Assembly: GCA_030248065.1 (NCBI GenBank) | Contig: JASAMV010002877.1 | Span: 89,356-153,355, forward strand | Origin: Rhynchonema sp. JSB1_4 | Lineage: Eukaryota; Nematoda; Chromadorea; Monhysterida; Xyalidae | Length of the DNA: 64,000 nucleotides | Reading direction: 5' to 3' | Shown: piece by piece, positions 1 through 11,601 of the stretch | Numbering within the stretch: position 1 is the first letter of the stretch | Layout of the letters: each line of letters opens with the position of its first letter | The notes under the pieces: generated by a model | The model's database searches: none | The model's input: the letters and a program-made list of their open reading frames with translations, nothing else | What the model was told of the DNA's origin: nothing | Program-made: the position numbers and the translations under genes

Positions 1-1495
1 CCGCGAGTTGGCCTTAACAAAACTATTTGCACTCGTAATGACTATGGTTCGGGAACGGTTTGTCCCGTCACGGCCTTTAGGGGTTTGAAGATTAAAAAGT
101 ATGCATATATGGTAGCGCACTGAACAATTCTGCGTATTTTGAGTCCAAGTACAACGCTTTCAGACCAAACACGGGAAAGAAAATTAGAATTTAGTGTTCA
201 GTGTCAGGCGGTGTACTGAAAAAATGGGAAATGCTGGGTTACGGTAGCAACATAAGCTGATATCGCAAACTAAGTTTGTGATTCGTTACTACACTTAAAT
301 AGCTTCACTTTTGTGCCAATATTTAGAGAATTGAACCGATTCCTTATTTTGGCGCGGTCTTCCTTGTTCTCCGCCTATGTATTACAGGCAATGTGTCATA
401 TGTTTTCGCGCCCTGCTGGCTGACAAGCTAAAGATAAGGGCCGATAACTTCCCACCCACTTTGTCTTATGCGTAAGATATGGCCCGACTTTAGTTCTTTT
501 TTGTGCTCAAAAATGTCTCACATTTTACGACTTGCAATTAACTATTTCAATAGCCAAACTTCACACTTTACAAGTTTCGAGCTAAACTTTGTCCACTTTT
601 CAGTTGACTTCTTGGAGTTTGAAATCTTCAATTCCTTTGAAATCCAATTCGGTGAAAGCTTGTGCTCATACTTAACAAGTCATATCACCTTTTCTTGTTC
701 CTTGTAATACCGTCTAATCTGCAATAACAACAGTGCTTGTCAGCTCAAATAGCCCGTGGCGATTTCCGTCACATAACTGAGGACACAGCGTTGATACAAC
801 CAGAAATCCGACGCACTATCCAAGGCTTACATTAGATCAGCTGTAAGCCCTTTGTTCGAGTTAGCGCATTACAGAGAAATAAACATACAAAATACAATAT
901 ACTCGACAACAACAACTGTCATTTCGGGTCCGTTTTGTTGTTATTCAGTTGCAGCAAGATCTTGTGATCTGCAGTTGCGCGGTGTGTTTTTATTTTGTTT
1001 CACGCGTCTTTTCGCCCTTGCCCACAGACATTTGTAAAAGCTGGATAAAGCTTGGTAATACAGTATGTGCCTTGCATTTTACATATACAGGCAGAGCATA
1101 CACTTATATACGGCAGGAACAGTTATCTTTATTGGTTGCTTGTCCTTTGTGAGTCGCGATACCACAAGGTTTCTTCAAGTTTGAATTTTGTCAATAGTAT
1201 GAGTTTTACCGGCTACAAACTGAGAGTCCACCACCATCGCGCACCCCAATCACGGTTATCTTATGTATACACATGTTCTTGAGTTCGGTGATAGGAAGGC
1301 GTAATTTCGAAATGATTACGACATGATTAACGGTGAGTTACTGACTTGCTTAAAAAATTCAGAGTGGATCGCCTGCACTTGGCTTTTGTTTCAGAGAATT
1401 GCTCGTGTCGAAGTTGATCATCAGATGAGAATACGGAATTTGACGGCAGGTATGATGTATGGTTGTGAGAACCAACGGCCATCGCCCCGGAAATA
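1..1495. other. Unassigned sequence with a dispersed repeat
   Basis: I see no convincing gene here. Roughly 530-915 is a diverged copy of 42590-42905: both share the blocks ttcttgtt...taccgtctaatc, cagcgttgat, cgcactatcca and ttgttcgag in the same order. The short ORFs in this stretch have no recognisable domain and no paired splice sites. Confidence 0.4.
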
Positions 1496-2086
1496 ATGCA
1501 ATATCGAAACTGCTTGTGGACGCCGCCAGTAATTATCGAGCTCACAGCCAAACGCAAACAGGCAGCAGATCAGCAATGTTTTTTTTATTTTAAAAAAAAT
1601 CCGACAGAAAAAACTGACACACAACAGCGGCTACACGAAGTCCAAATCCGGTGTTCAGATTTTCGTGCGATACCTGTCTTTTCACAGAAGGCAACCGCTC
1701 ACCCATGGTCCAACGTTTCTGTCACTCACACACGGCCTGCATTGGTTCTGATTGGCCCTGACCATTTCCTGGAAGCGAACCAAAGGATATTGCTGGCTAT
1801 GCATTCATGTTCAGACACCATTTTGGAGCCAAAAAGGGTCATCCATAGGGTGGCCAAAAAGGAACACAACATCAATGCTCTCTGTGGAGCTACCTATGCA
1901 CCCTGCCTCAAAAGTATTTGCGACTTTTGCACGAAGTGCACAATGACCCACCCATGTCCCGAAACCCTTTACTGTCCCGGCGCGCGTTGCTCCAGCTTTG
2001 CTGATGTTTCGTGTTCGAATTTAAAACACAAAAACGTGGGAGTTTTGCGCTTTGACGAGCGCACTGGTCAACGTCGGTTTGATTGA
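1496..2086 (+). CDS. Unrecognised 196-residue ORF, cysteine-rich C-terminus
   Basis: This is an uninterrupted ATG-to-TGA reading frame of 196 residues in an otherwise ORF-poor stretch. The N-terminal third crosses a poly-T/poly-A tract and is probably not natural coding sequence. The C-terminal 80 residues hold about ten cysteines in pairs (CDFCTKC, HPCPETLYCPGARC). The segment PALVLIGPDHF faintly recalls the LIG-D/N core of BEL/Pao DUF1758 proteases, but the similarity is too short to name. It could be a retroelement fragment, one exon of a longer gene, or a chance ORF. I cannot assign a function. Confidence 0.25.
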   Translation: MQYRNCLWTPPVIIELTAKRKQAADQQCFFYFKKNPTEKTDTQQRLHEVQIRCSDFRAIPVFSQKATAHPWSNVSVTHTRPALVLIGPDHFLEANQRILLAMHSCSDTILEPKRVIHRVAKKEHNINALCGATYAPCLKSICDFCTKCTMTHPCPETLYCPGARCSSFADVSCSNLKHKNVGVLRFDERTGQRRFD

Positions 2087-2411
2087 TACATATGCCTTAT
2101 AGCAATATAATATAAACATAGAATGACAAAATCGTTCCTGCACCAGTTTCCCTTGCATTAATTGGGAAAATTCGTTTTAGGATACCTACGTAGTACTATT
2201 AGTTCATAGTTGATAGCATAGTTCATATTAGCATCATACGGAAATTGTGCTGAACAAAAGAAGGCGACTCTCAACCGGAGTAATTGTCGTCAAGCGTACG
2301 ACAAACGGTCAACAGAGAATGTGCAACATTTCATCTGAGAACCGAACGTAAAAATAAACCAGCCAGTTAGCCAGTATTATAAACACCCATGCGCGAATCA
2401 GAACATGAGCG

Positions 2412-2819
2412 TCACATTTCTGTGCACCTGAGAATGCTCAACACCACAACTAACATAAGCACTAGTGCGATGTCTCTGATTACATATACCGACTCGAAAT
2501 TGTCAGAATAACGGTCATGAACACCCTTTGCGATCTGATCAACGAAAATTGCCCAGGTCTGCAACAGAAGCAGTGGCAAAGCAGCAGGAACCAAAGCACC
2601 ATGAAAACACCGTGACCTTTGAAGTTTATCATCACCTTGACAATCCAAACAAAAAAGACCCTGTCGCCGCGTATTGATTCGATTCGGCAACCAGTCTACG
2701 CAACAGAGTTTTGGGAATTCATTCCGCGCTTCGACAAACAGGAACAATGAAAGTTGTTGGCTTGTGTTCCTTTCAACAGGAACCGTCGCCTTGGCTTTAA
2801 ATGCCGCTAAGTGGATCAA
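2412..2819 (-). other. Possible membrane-protein exon, unidentified
   Basis: On the minus strand a canonical acceptor (ctgcttctgttgcag) lies at about 2561. It is followed by an open stretch reading TWAIFVDQIAKGVHDRY, then a hydrophobic run IALVLMLVVVLSIL and a stop at 2412. This could be the last exon of a transmembrane protein, but I found no upstream exon that joins in phase and recognise no family. The longer uninterrupted ORF through the acceptor is probably intronic in its first half. Confidence 0.2.
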
Positions 2820-3748
2820 TCAGCTCTACGATGGAAATTTTGGCAACCTACAGACATCAGCAGCACACTTTGGTCAATAGACAGATTAGCCTTCGTACAA
2901 TGGATAGAACACACGCATGTCAGCTCAAGATGTTTTTTTACGGTGAGCCCAAATGGCAGACCGAAATTCTTGTCAGAACGGGCTCGGAGAATATGATGAT
3001 TTTGTGCGCAACAGTCGTGGCACGTTTGTCCAGTTGTCAGCAGCGCTGCTGCCAGTCCGAGTCACATTATTTGAACAGCAGCAATTAAATTTTGCCCCTT
3101 GTATTTGAGAAACTTAAGCAGCATAAAAATCAAGATGAAAATTCAGACGTGGTTATCTAGCCTTCCTGCACATGATTGTCCATCGTGTTCCATGCCACAA
3201 TGAGGGAAATCCCAAAACAGGTTGGAGTTTTATAGAATACTCGATAAATAAAACCTGGTTTCTATTTCTTTTTCAGAACACGCGGCTGCATCGTTTGTTC
3301 AGTTGGACAATACATTACTTTATCACGAGCCGATATGGTTGAGCTACAAGGACTTATAGCTACAGCTGCAGATTAGTGAATATTGTGGGTTGATGGAACT
3401 CAAAGCACAAACAGGTCGAACATTTGGTCTGGGCAACATTCAACGCCCCGTGAATTTCATATGTGAAAAAGTAATTGTCCAAAAGTTGTTTCTCGGCATA
3501 TTACTCGCAACAGTTGAAGGGCTGACTGCTGGTAGTACATTTATTTCTCACTTTTGGAGCACGTTTTCAGAACAAAGTGAGCTTCAGACCGCAGAACCAG
3601 GTTTGGCACAAAGCTTTCATCAGCGCCGCTCTCGAAATTTACGCCTGGTCAAAAACTTGGACCAAGTCAGAAAACAACGAAAGAAAAACTGCAAATCCTT
3701 CCGGGTGGAGCATACGTTTGGTGTGACGGTTCAGGATCACAGTTGCTG
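2820..3748. other. No gene seen
   Basis: There is a 145-codon ORF at 3390-3827, but its last third runs into the transposon that starts at 3749 and nothing in it is recognisable. I see no splice-paired exons. Confidence 0.3.
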
Positions 3749-4019
3749 TTGGTCGCACAATGACTTTATAAGAATTTGGTCAAATTTTTTTCCTGAATCG
3801 CTAAGAGGGAAAGTGACGGGGCAGTGACGTTGCGTTGCGCGATCGCACACAAAACATGCAGTCACCAAAATGTTTCAGACCCGCAGCAACGTGGGTGCTC
3901 CGCTGGATTATTTTCAGGTGAAAATATTTTGTGAGAATCACAAATAGCACAGTGAGAGTGACTGAGCGCGAAAATCAGGATTCATTCGATGAATTCTTAT
4001 ATGGTCATTGTGCGACCAA
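3749..4019. mobile_element. TA-type foldback MITE, TTGGTCGCACAATGAC family, copy 1
   Basis: This is a 271-bp element with inverted ends TTGGTCGCACAATGACTT and AAGTCATTGTGCGACCAA (slightly diverged on the right). Four full copies occur in the window (also 17456-17720, 25939-26213 and 63680-63958). The other three copies sit between TA dinucleotides; here the left TA has mutated to TG. There is no coding capacity. A TA target and roughly 270-bp length suggest a Tc1/mariner-type MITE mobilised in trans. Confidence 0.8.
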
Positions 4020-4039
4020 TACCCCTTGACAAGCGTGTA

Positions 4040-4358
4040 TAGTCCAGCCACGAACTCATGAGACGATTTTTTTTGAAGTTGACTTGTGCAGATCCGATAA
4101 TGTTCTGGTTCCACGTATTTCGAAAATGAGAGAAAGAGAAATACACGTATAACACGCTCTCAACCTCGGTGCGTAAATTCCTTTTTGAGTCCGAAAGCAT
4201 TTGTATGTTGAACAACGTTGCTGTGCAGCACGCTACAAATTGAGGTCAGCCAGCTGGAACTTGTCATCTTGTTTTCGAAATACGTGTAACCGGAACATTT
4301 TTTCATCTGGCCAAGCAAGCTTTAAAACAACTCGTCTCATGAGCTCGTGGTTGGACTA
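4040..4358. mobile_element. TA-type foldback MITE, TAGTCCRTCCA family, copy 1
   Basis: The inverted ends are TAGTCCAGCCACGAACTCAT on the left and ATGAGCTCGTGGTTGGACTA on the right, flanked by TA on both sides. Further copies are at 9481-9798, 41342-41565 and 44415-44742, and a lone end lies near 15286. The internal sequence is AT-rich and non-coding. It lies only 20 bp from the preceding MITE. Confidence 0.75.
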
Positions 4359-4676
4359 TAAGTGCTTGCACCGTGTACGGCAGCAACCGTCCTGAAACGA
4401 ATTCAACAAGTTTAAAAGCATTTGTGCAACTGGTCTTGCTTGACTACTTGATTCAGAACAAGCACCTTTTTCTGGAGCACACCAAATGCAACAAAAATTG
4501 GATGGATCAAGGGAATTATTTTACATGATTGGCTATATTACATTATGTTGTATCCGCATGGCTAGGTATGTACTGGTACAGATCAAGTATAGGAAGAAAC
4601 CCATGCTTGGGGCTCTACTCACATGACAATATTTATACATATCAATACCCAATTAAAGCAATGGTCAATGTAGGAG
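4359..4676. other. No gene seen
   Basis: Short AT-rich spacer between two transposons. The only ORFs are short and run into the next element. Confidence 0.4.
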
Positions 4677-5282
4677 CAGGGTTGGGAAAAATTTTTTTAA
4701 ACAAGTTTTTTTTTAAACAGTCTGAGATTCGGGGCAACTTTACCAAATTTGCCTAAAAAACGCGCAACAACGCGAAAAAATGCAACTTTAATTGACAAGT
4801 CACTTTTGTGGCTTGGTTTGCATCACTTATGAAGGGTGTTTACGTCATTTCGGTGCGATCCAACAGTCTGGGCTTGATATGGACCTATGATTGCTAGACA
4901 CAACAGTTTGTGGTCGAATAAGCAAGATTCACTCATAAACCACACAGAATTGACAATATAAACTGTAGAAATACTTGTCGGGTAGCTGAATCAGTCGTAT
5001 ATGACCGACCTGATGGGGAATGACATCGAAGTACCATGTATGTACATGCATACTGTGTCCCATGTATCACGGGAAGGTATAATAACATCATTTGGGGGCA
5101 TCTTGGATGCGAAATACATGCCCCAAAGGTTATTTTCGACCCTTGAGAAAAAATGACAAAAAATAACCCCCAAAGGGCCATTTTTGGACGTTTTAGAACA
5201 TTTTGTTCCCCCGAAAAAATTTGAAAAAAATTTTTTCAAAAACCATTTTAAAAAAATTTTTTAACTTTTTTGCCCAACCCTG
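4677..5282. mobile_element. hAT-type non-autonomous element, CAGGGTTG family, copy 1
   Basis: The element is 606 bp. It opens CAGGGTTGGGAAAAA and closes with the inverted end TTGCCCAACCCTG. Flanking octamers are TGTAGGAG and TGTGGGAG (7 of 8 match), the length expected for a hAT target duplication. Long A/T runs lie next to both ends. A close relative is at 44759-45389, sharing most of the internal sequence (for example the block around ggtgcgatccaacagtctg). No transposase is encoded. Confidence 0.8.
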
Positions 5283-7266
5283 TGTGGGAGAATCACAGGA
5301 GAAATCATGCGGCCGGTTGACTTTGGGGATTTTGAGGGCTTAGCTTTCGCTAAAAGGATGGCAAATTATGACATCGACAAAACATTCCACAACAACAAAC
5401 AGTGAAATCTAAGATTAATCAAATATAAAAATGCATAGCTCATAAATAGTATGCGAATAGTGAATTCGTGAACAGCGCTGTGACACCTGGATTTATTCTG
5501 AAAAGTCCATTTTGAAAAAAAATCTGACTGTCTGGTAAAATTAAACTTCGACCAGCGGCAGAGCGAAGAAATTAACCAATCTAAACAATGCGCCCACTTG
5601 TATATGAGAAAAAATGCGTTTCACTCTCAAAACTTGCTTAAAAATCTTTCTCGAAACCTGTGCTTCATTAAAAAGTGCTTCATTTTTAAAAAGTGATGTG
5701 CACAGATTTGGAAACATGTGACACCAAAGCGTCACGTTTTGAACGTCGTATAGTCCGACAACAACTAATGCAGAATTTATGGCAGTCAAACTGCCTGATC
5801 CGTAAAGCGGAAAACGTGCGCGCTCGCTTCAGACATGAAAATTGGAATGGTTCGACTGGGGTTACGGTAGCCATCAGAAAACCGCGACAGAAAGAAAGAG
5901 AAAAAGAAGTTTGCAAAGCATGAATTTTATGCATAACGACGCAAAGAAGGCAATCATATGCAGTGGCTGCCAGCCAAAAATTAAAAAAAACTTTTTGAAG
6001 GCACCGAAGCGTTGAATAAGCCGAGTTTGAAGGTGAAGAAGGCGAAAGAAAGAAAAAGAAAAAGATGCCTGCGAACTTCCGGTCTAAAATCGGGCAAGCT
6101 TATCACTGGATGTTCCGCTTTACCAATCAGGCAGCGTGGCTGCCATAAATTCTGCGTTAGCTGTTGCTGGACTTATACGTAGATTTTAAGATCCATAACT
6201 CGAGACAACAAAATGGCTATCACGTCACCAGTTGACAAAAAAAATATAAGACACGACATGGATAGTCATCGCGGTGTGTATCTGGACAGCGTCCACGGTT
6301 CGGTCATAAGAAATCACAAATAGTCACATCAAATGTAAAGACAGCGATAAGCAGTGAAGCACTGAGCAAATACAATGGAAGATACGAAGAAATGTGGATG
6401 TTGTTTTACGTCCAAAAAGCTGGAAGTATGCAGGCAGCATTCAAAAAAGAATGAATGATGAAGAACGCCTGAATGCCGCGTCCACCAATGAGAGTGGCCA
6501 GAAAAAGATACGAGTGAGACATTTGTTCCACACACAGGACAACGGAAGCAAAAACCGCAAGAGGGAACGATTGCAGTGTGATTCGTTGGACCAATCCGTA
6601 GCTTTGGACACCGCCTCCGACAAGTTTTGTAAATCCAAAATGAAATATGCGTCACACGGTCAAGTTTCACGGATGTATGGTACGAAGCGACCGGTCGAAG
6701 TGTAACGAATGATCGTTAGGAAATACACACCGAAGAAATCCAGGCCACCAGCAAGGGAAGAGTATACGGCCAAGTGGTCTGTTGGAACTGATCCGTAGCC
6801 AAGAAAAAATTTGTTGTCAATGTTCGCAGAGGAGTTTACTGTCAAGCGTGGACGTGTAGTCAGGCGATTGCTTGTCGAACGGTACTGGGTTATGTACAAA
6901 TAGGTACTCACGAAGGGACACAGTCTTGGCGATATATCGGAGCGAACAGTCATATGGAGAGAGGAGTCACTTTTTTCAACCCTGGTAGATGGAGTGAGAT
7001 TCGGTGGAAAGGGCTTGGTCTATTGGTGCAAAGGAACGCAAACAGTAAGCAACCAACGCAAACGCAGCCAGTGAGGAAAAACAGAAAATAATCGGGAAGT
7101 TCAGCGAAATGCAGCGAGAATATAACGCGGCCACGAAAAGGATATGACAAATTTTGATAATGAGACATGAAATTCAAAACGTTGCAAGGTGTTAAGCGCG
7201 TGATGATCTCTGCTTTAATCAACCCAGCAACAATTTGAATGGTTCCGATCTGTCTTTACTAAGGGC
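5283..7266. other. Unassigned; weak coding signals on both strands
   Basis: I found no firm gene. Two minus-strand open stretches contain hydrophobic segments (FLFFLTGCVCVGCLLFAFLC near 7080, LDFFGVYFLTIIRY near 6710) that could be exons of a membrane protein. A plus-strand ORF at 6394-6705 is charged and unrecognised. Splice sites joining these in phase were not found. Confidence 0.2.
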
Positions 7267-7272
7267 GCGGCC

Positions 7273-7565
7273 ATGCAAACGCGGGCGCGGGTCGCGGGTC
7301 TGAAAAATATTCTATGGCCTAGCCCCGCCCCGCGTTTGCATGGCCGCACTTGCGGGCGCGGGTCGCGGGTCTGAAAAATATTCTATGTCCCAGACCCGCG
7401 CCCGCGTTTGCATGGCCGCACTTGATGGCGCGGGTCGCGGGTCTGAAAAATATTCTATGTCCCAGACCCGCGCCCGCGTTTGCATGGCCGCACTAGCGGG
7501 CGCTGGTCGCGTGTCAGAAAAATATTCTATGTCCCTGAGCCGCGCCCGGGTGTGGAGGGCGGCGC
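7273..7565 (+). repeat. 72-bp GC-rich tandem repeat, four units
   Basis: Four tandem units of 71-72 bp, each built from gcgcgggtcgcgggtctg, then aaaaatattctatgtc, then cagacccgcgcccgcg and tttgcatggccgcactt. Each unit is itself partly palindromic (gggtctg...cagaccc), so a single strand could fold into short hairpins. GC content is far above the flanks. Open frames through it on both strands are repeat artefacts. Confidence 0.85.
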
Positions 7566-8276
7566 GATAACCAAAACTGGATTTCGTTGACGGTGTCGTT
7601 CTACTATTTTGATCTGACTTGTTAGTTTCGTGTCTGCGATCAGTTGCTTTGGATAAAAATGAAAGGGCGTTCGACTCATGGTTTGTTGTACGGTGCATTA
7701 TGTATGAAAGGTAGCCAAGCCGCCTTTCAAAAGCAGGCTTTTTCATCAAACTGACGCAAAAACATTCTGTGTGGTTCTTCTTACAGACGGCGCATTTCAA
7801 ATCATTTTACGTTGGAAACATCGTGTGTTCAGACTCAAAGAGGAAAGAGAACTAAATTTTAGAATACGTAGGAATAATATTCTTATAATTCCAGATTCGA
7901 GCATCCATTTGTTGACTATGAATTTTCGCGTCCATAGGCTGAAATGTACCTTTTATAATCTATAATCTCGCCGGTACGTTTTCTTTGTCGTTTGTTCGTT
8001 CATGTTCACATTTTCGTTTATTAATACTCATGTTCATTTTTTAGGGTTTCTCCGGATCTTGTGTAAAGGTCTTTGCGAAAGCGTGCAGATAAAATTTGAA
8101 ATATAAGAACAACATCTTGGAAAGTTTGGTTGTGAGAAACGTTCAAAATTTACATTTTTTCATTTATGTTCATTCCCACACCTGCACAAAAAGGAAGCAC
8201 AAGCCTAGATTAGCCATCTGACGCGTTGCGATTTCTCAAGTTCCTTTTTTTCAGTTAATATTCTCTAAATTTAAAC
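7566..8276. promoter_or_regulatory. Upstream region of the secreted kinase gene
   Basis: Mostly AT-rich sequence with no gene. It would contain the promoter of the gene starting at 8277. I see a TATA-like run (tataatctataatc, near 7952), but it is about 320 bp from the ATG and cannot be called with confidence. Confidence 0.2.
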
Positions 8277-11200
8277 ATGAATTTTTCCCTGCTCAATGTG
8301 GTAGCATTACTAACGGTGATCTGCGACGCGATTCCACGTCGTGTCCCCAATCAATATCCCCGTTCGAAGCCAAAATATACATTTAAGGTGGCAATCATTT
8401 TTAATTCCATGCGGAAAAAACCAACAACCAACAAAAAGAAAGCTTTTTAATTCCAAATTGCCTTTTTTGCTATAAATGGTCGAATATTTTCAGGGCGGTT
8501 CCGATGACCTGGATCAGCCGGGAACCAGCGTTAGTTTTTTTGGAATATTCGATTGATTGAAGGTATTTATGCAATGCACGTTCTGAGTTGTCACCCACTG
8601 TGTCCCAGTCACGTACAAGTTTGCGACCAAAGTCAACACCGGTCGACACAGTAGGTTATTGCTCAAGATCTTCATACGTATTAGTGATCCGAACAAAAAC
8701 AAAATTACCAACATGACGTGCTGTTGCTGAGTTGTAGCTACGTACTGTATTATTTCAACTACGGCCTCCATTACTTCCACGTGAAATGAGTTGTTGATCC
8801 ATCACATTGCTTTTCCTAGACTTCGTGTTTTCGCTGTTTCTATACGCAAAATCCGCGAATTTATGTGTCTTTGCGATAGAACACAAACGCAGAAAGAATG
8901 AAATCCCTAAAAATGTGAAGGTACTTGGGAAAAATTTCAGTACGGTACACTAGGAGCGGGCGATCTCGAAAGAACAGTGCTTCAAGACGTCGATGGCGTC
9001 AGTCCACGAGACGTTTTTCGACTTGACCTTGAGAACATGTTGGGCAAAGGGTTAGACCAGTCCGATTTAACTACAGCAACGTTCTTTGTTTTGCTTGGTG
9101 ATGGCAAAGCAACTAACCTGCGAAACACCCGTCACTGCCTGCCATGTCATGATTCAAAACAGTCAAGCGCTCTTTTTCGATGCTATTGTGACAAAAAAAT
9201 GCCAAATGACAACCAGAGTTAGCAGTGCTGGCCTGTGAGATACATAGCTGACCTTGGAATCAATCTTAGGCTTAGGCTTAGTTTTGTGCTCGAGCTTAGG
9301 CTTAGGCTCAGGCCTATTCGTTATTATGTTCTGCTTTTTTGGCCCTGCTCTTTTTCACTTGCTCAAAGTGGTCTTGCCCAAATGTGCTTTGCTCTATTGC
9401 CCGTCCGCCCACTGCTTTTCACGCGAGCTGAAGTCTAAGTTGGATGCAGTTTTCGTTCTTACGACAGTCAGTTAGACATATAGTCCGTCCACCAGCTCAT
9501 GGCACTTTGTGTTGCTGCTGGCTGGTTTGTTCCCTTCCTCCACGTTCTAATGAAAGAGAAATTGAGTGTGACCGAATTTGCAAAAAAACTAAAAAATAAC
9601 AAAATGTGTCGAAAAAGATTGAATTCAATCAAATTTAAAATTAAATTAAATTAATATCGATAAAACACGCCGATTTCATAAAAACCACAATCTGGGAGCA
9701 AAAATAATTTTTTTCGGAAACTCAGTTTCTCTTTCATGGAGGAAGGGAACCAGTTGGCCAGCAGCATCAAAAAGTGACATGAGCTGATGGACAGACTATA
9801 CCTGCCAGCACAATGTTATATACGACTGCGTGACGTGCAGCTGAACAATGCTAACTGACACAACAATTTCTACGTACACAGACAAATTTCGCAAGTGTAC
9901 CCAGCCAAAGTGACGCGACGAGTAACCCAGTTGGGTCTGGAACGAGGCGACATGGTGGCTGTAAAGGTGATCGCTGTGAAACCGGGAAACGACCAGGTGT
10001 ATTTGGATGAGATTAGGAGGCTGCGAAATCTCAATCACAAGAATCTGGCGAAATTCATTGAGGTTATACTTTCCGCGAAATCCATCGTAATTATATACCG
10101 CGTGTTTCGTAAATGCGGGTTGGTTGCCGTGTACATATATGTGAGAAGTACCAGCCAGGCACCCTGCTGATCGCTCTGACATACTTATATGGCGCAGCAA
10201 TGGCTTTTCTTGGCCACGAGAACCGCGCAAGCACCACTCCGTACGGTTCAAGACTTGGTCAGAAACTACCCTTCGTGCGCGGGCCATTATGTTGACAACT
10301 TTTCGTTCATCTTTGTCGTTCTCGGTGTACACGGTAGCAGTAACCGCATGTACAGTCGGGAGGTCACATAGCTGGAGGCTGTAATCATCGTTTTTTTGTG
10401 GCATAAACCGGGAGTACTGGCCTGTTTTTTTAGAGCGCGGCCAGGCAGACATGCGGCTGCAGCTTGGGGTTCGTTATCGAAACATTTCGTTCGTTAAAGC
10501 ACATAAAAATGAACCAATCAGCGTCGAGCCGACGTCACATAGTGCCCCAGCTCGGAGATGATTGGTCCATTTTTACATGCTTCAGACGAAGAATTAGAAC
10601 ATAGTTTATTTTTTTCTGAACACCGTAAACCGCAACCGCGTGTCTCTGCCTGGCCGCGCCCTTGTTGCGAGCGAGCTCAATTGTAGGTGTATAACCTGAA
10701 TCAGTGGTGCGTCGATCCAAATTTGTGGGTTGTGATGGAGCTGGTCCACGGTGTGACGCTGGCTGAAATGTATCGATTCGACATTCCGTTGCCGGCCGAA
10801 GCATTTGCGCTGATCATTAAGAGTGAACTCGAGGCCGTCCTCTACTTACACGGGTACGGGTTGGTTTTTGGTTTGCCCCTACTGTTTTGTCAAGCAGTTG
10901 TCGGCATTTGGCCATAAACTCCGTCCACTGGTACGTGTAGTCTTTACCATTAAGCATGATGCTGGATGCCCTCTTGTCGTTGTTGCAGGAAAAGGGAGAA
11001 TCACGGCGACCTCCATATGCACAATGTGATGCTCACATACGATGGACTCGTGAAACTGATCGATTACGGTTCGACTACTTCATACACAACAATGGTTGGA
11101 GGATCTTTTTTTATTTTTACATTATTCATGAAGGACGTTTTTTCATGAAATGACATGCGTCAACCACCTTGCGATCAGCGTGTGCTTCTAGCGCGGTGAT

Positions 11201-11519
11201 CTGTGGTTCAATCGTGCCATGCAGGACGGCGGTATTTGTGGTCATATTCGAAAACTGGTCGGTCGACTCACACAAGCCGAACGATACCGATTTCGCAGCA
11301 TGGTCGACAGTAAAGTTCAATCGGATTTTTAGGATTTTCACTTGCATTCCGTTGACAATAGACTATCGCCAATTGATGCCAGCACTCGAGCTGTTGTGCG
11401 ACCGTATTCCGATGCAAGAGATTCAGATTGATGCGTTTGTCCGCCAATTGCTGTCCGTAAAGGGCATACGCGACCTGGATGAAGCATATGCGCGCCAAGT
11501 GCTGACAGAGTACGTGTGA
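8277..11519 (+). CDS. Predicted secreted, divergent PAK/STE20-like protein kinase (328 aa)
   Basis: Exons: 8277-8387, 8494-8529, 8941-9050, 9882-10062, 10687-10853, 10989-11094, 11192-11309, 11362-11519. All junctions are GT..AG and in phase, and the stop is TGA. Residues 1-17 (MNFSLLNVVALLTVICD) read as a signal peptide. Then come a Gly-rich loop LGKGQISQV (83-91), the VAVK lysine (114), the helix-C glutamate in DEIRRL (129) and a PAK-like hinge LWVVMELVHG. The catalytic loop is HGDLHMHN (207-214) in place of HRDxKxxN, and the Mg loop is DYG (227-229). Catalytic Asp209, Asn214 and Asp227 remain; the HRD arginine and the loop lysine are replaced. After TTM237 no APE motif or normal C-lobe is visible, and about 90 unrecognised, mostly helical-looking residues finish the protein. 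Known kinases put it nearest STE20/PAK. Secretion and activity are inferred. The weakest junction is the GTTGGA donor at 11095. Confidence 0.75.
9263..9312 (+). repeat. Interstitial telomere-like TTAGGC repeats
   Basis: Two short runs, cttaggcttaggcttag and cttaggcttaggctcagg, lie within 50 bp in intron 3 of the kinase gene. TTAGGC is the telomere hexamer of nematodes. Only two or three units occur per run, so this is an interstitial relic and not a chromosome end. Confidence 0.6.
9481..9798. mobile_element. TA-type foldback MITE, TAGTCCGTCCA family, copy 2
   Basis: The ends TAGTCCGTCCACCAGCTCAT and ATGAGCTGATGGACAGACTA are inverted copies, and the element sits between TA dinucleotides. It lies in intron 3 of the kinase gene. 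The internal sequence closely matches the copy at 44415-44742 (shared ggtttgttcccttcctcc and AT-rich core), so both are recent. Confidence 0.85.
10433..10672. mobile_element. Foldback MITE with GCGCGGCCAGGCAGA ends
   Basis: Roughly 240 bp in intron 4 of the kinase gene. The left end gcgcggccaggcagacatgc is matched in inverted form by gtctctgcctggccgcgccc on the right. I could not fix the target duplication, so the outer limits are approximate. I see no second copy in this window. Confidence 0.6.
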
Positions 11520-11601
11520 TTATGATGATTAGCTAGTGAGACACCGATCGTCCTATTTAAGCTGGCACTTATTCAAGCACACGGGCACTTACATACTGTA
11601 T

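Noticed and set aside
1717..1830. BEL/Pao DUF1758 protease domain in the 1496-2086 ORF
   Set aside because: Only a short LIG-type match is present, with no catalytic aspartate context or neighbouring reverse transcriptase.
7312..7800. 162-codon minus-strand ORF with a repeated RARVWDIEYFSDPRPAP peptide
   Set aside because: The peptide repeat simply mirrors the 72-bp DNA satellite, and the opposite strand is equally open.
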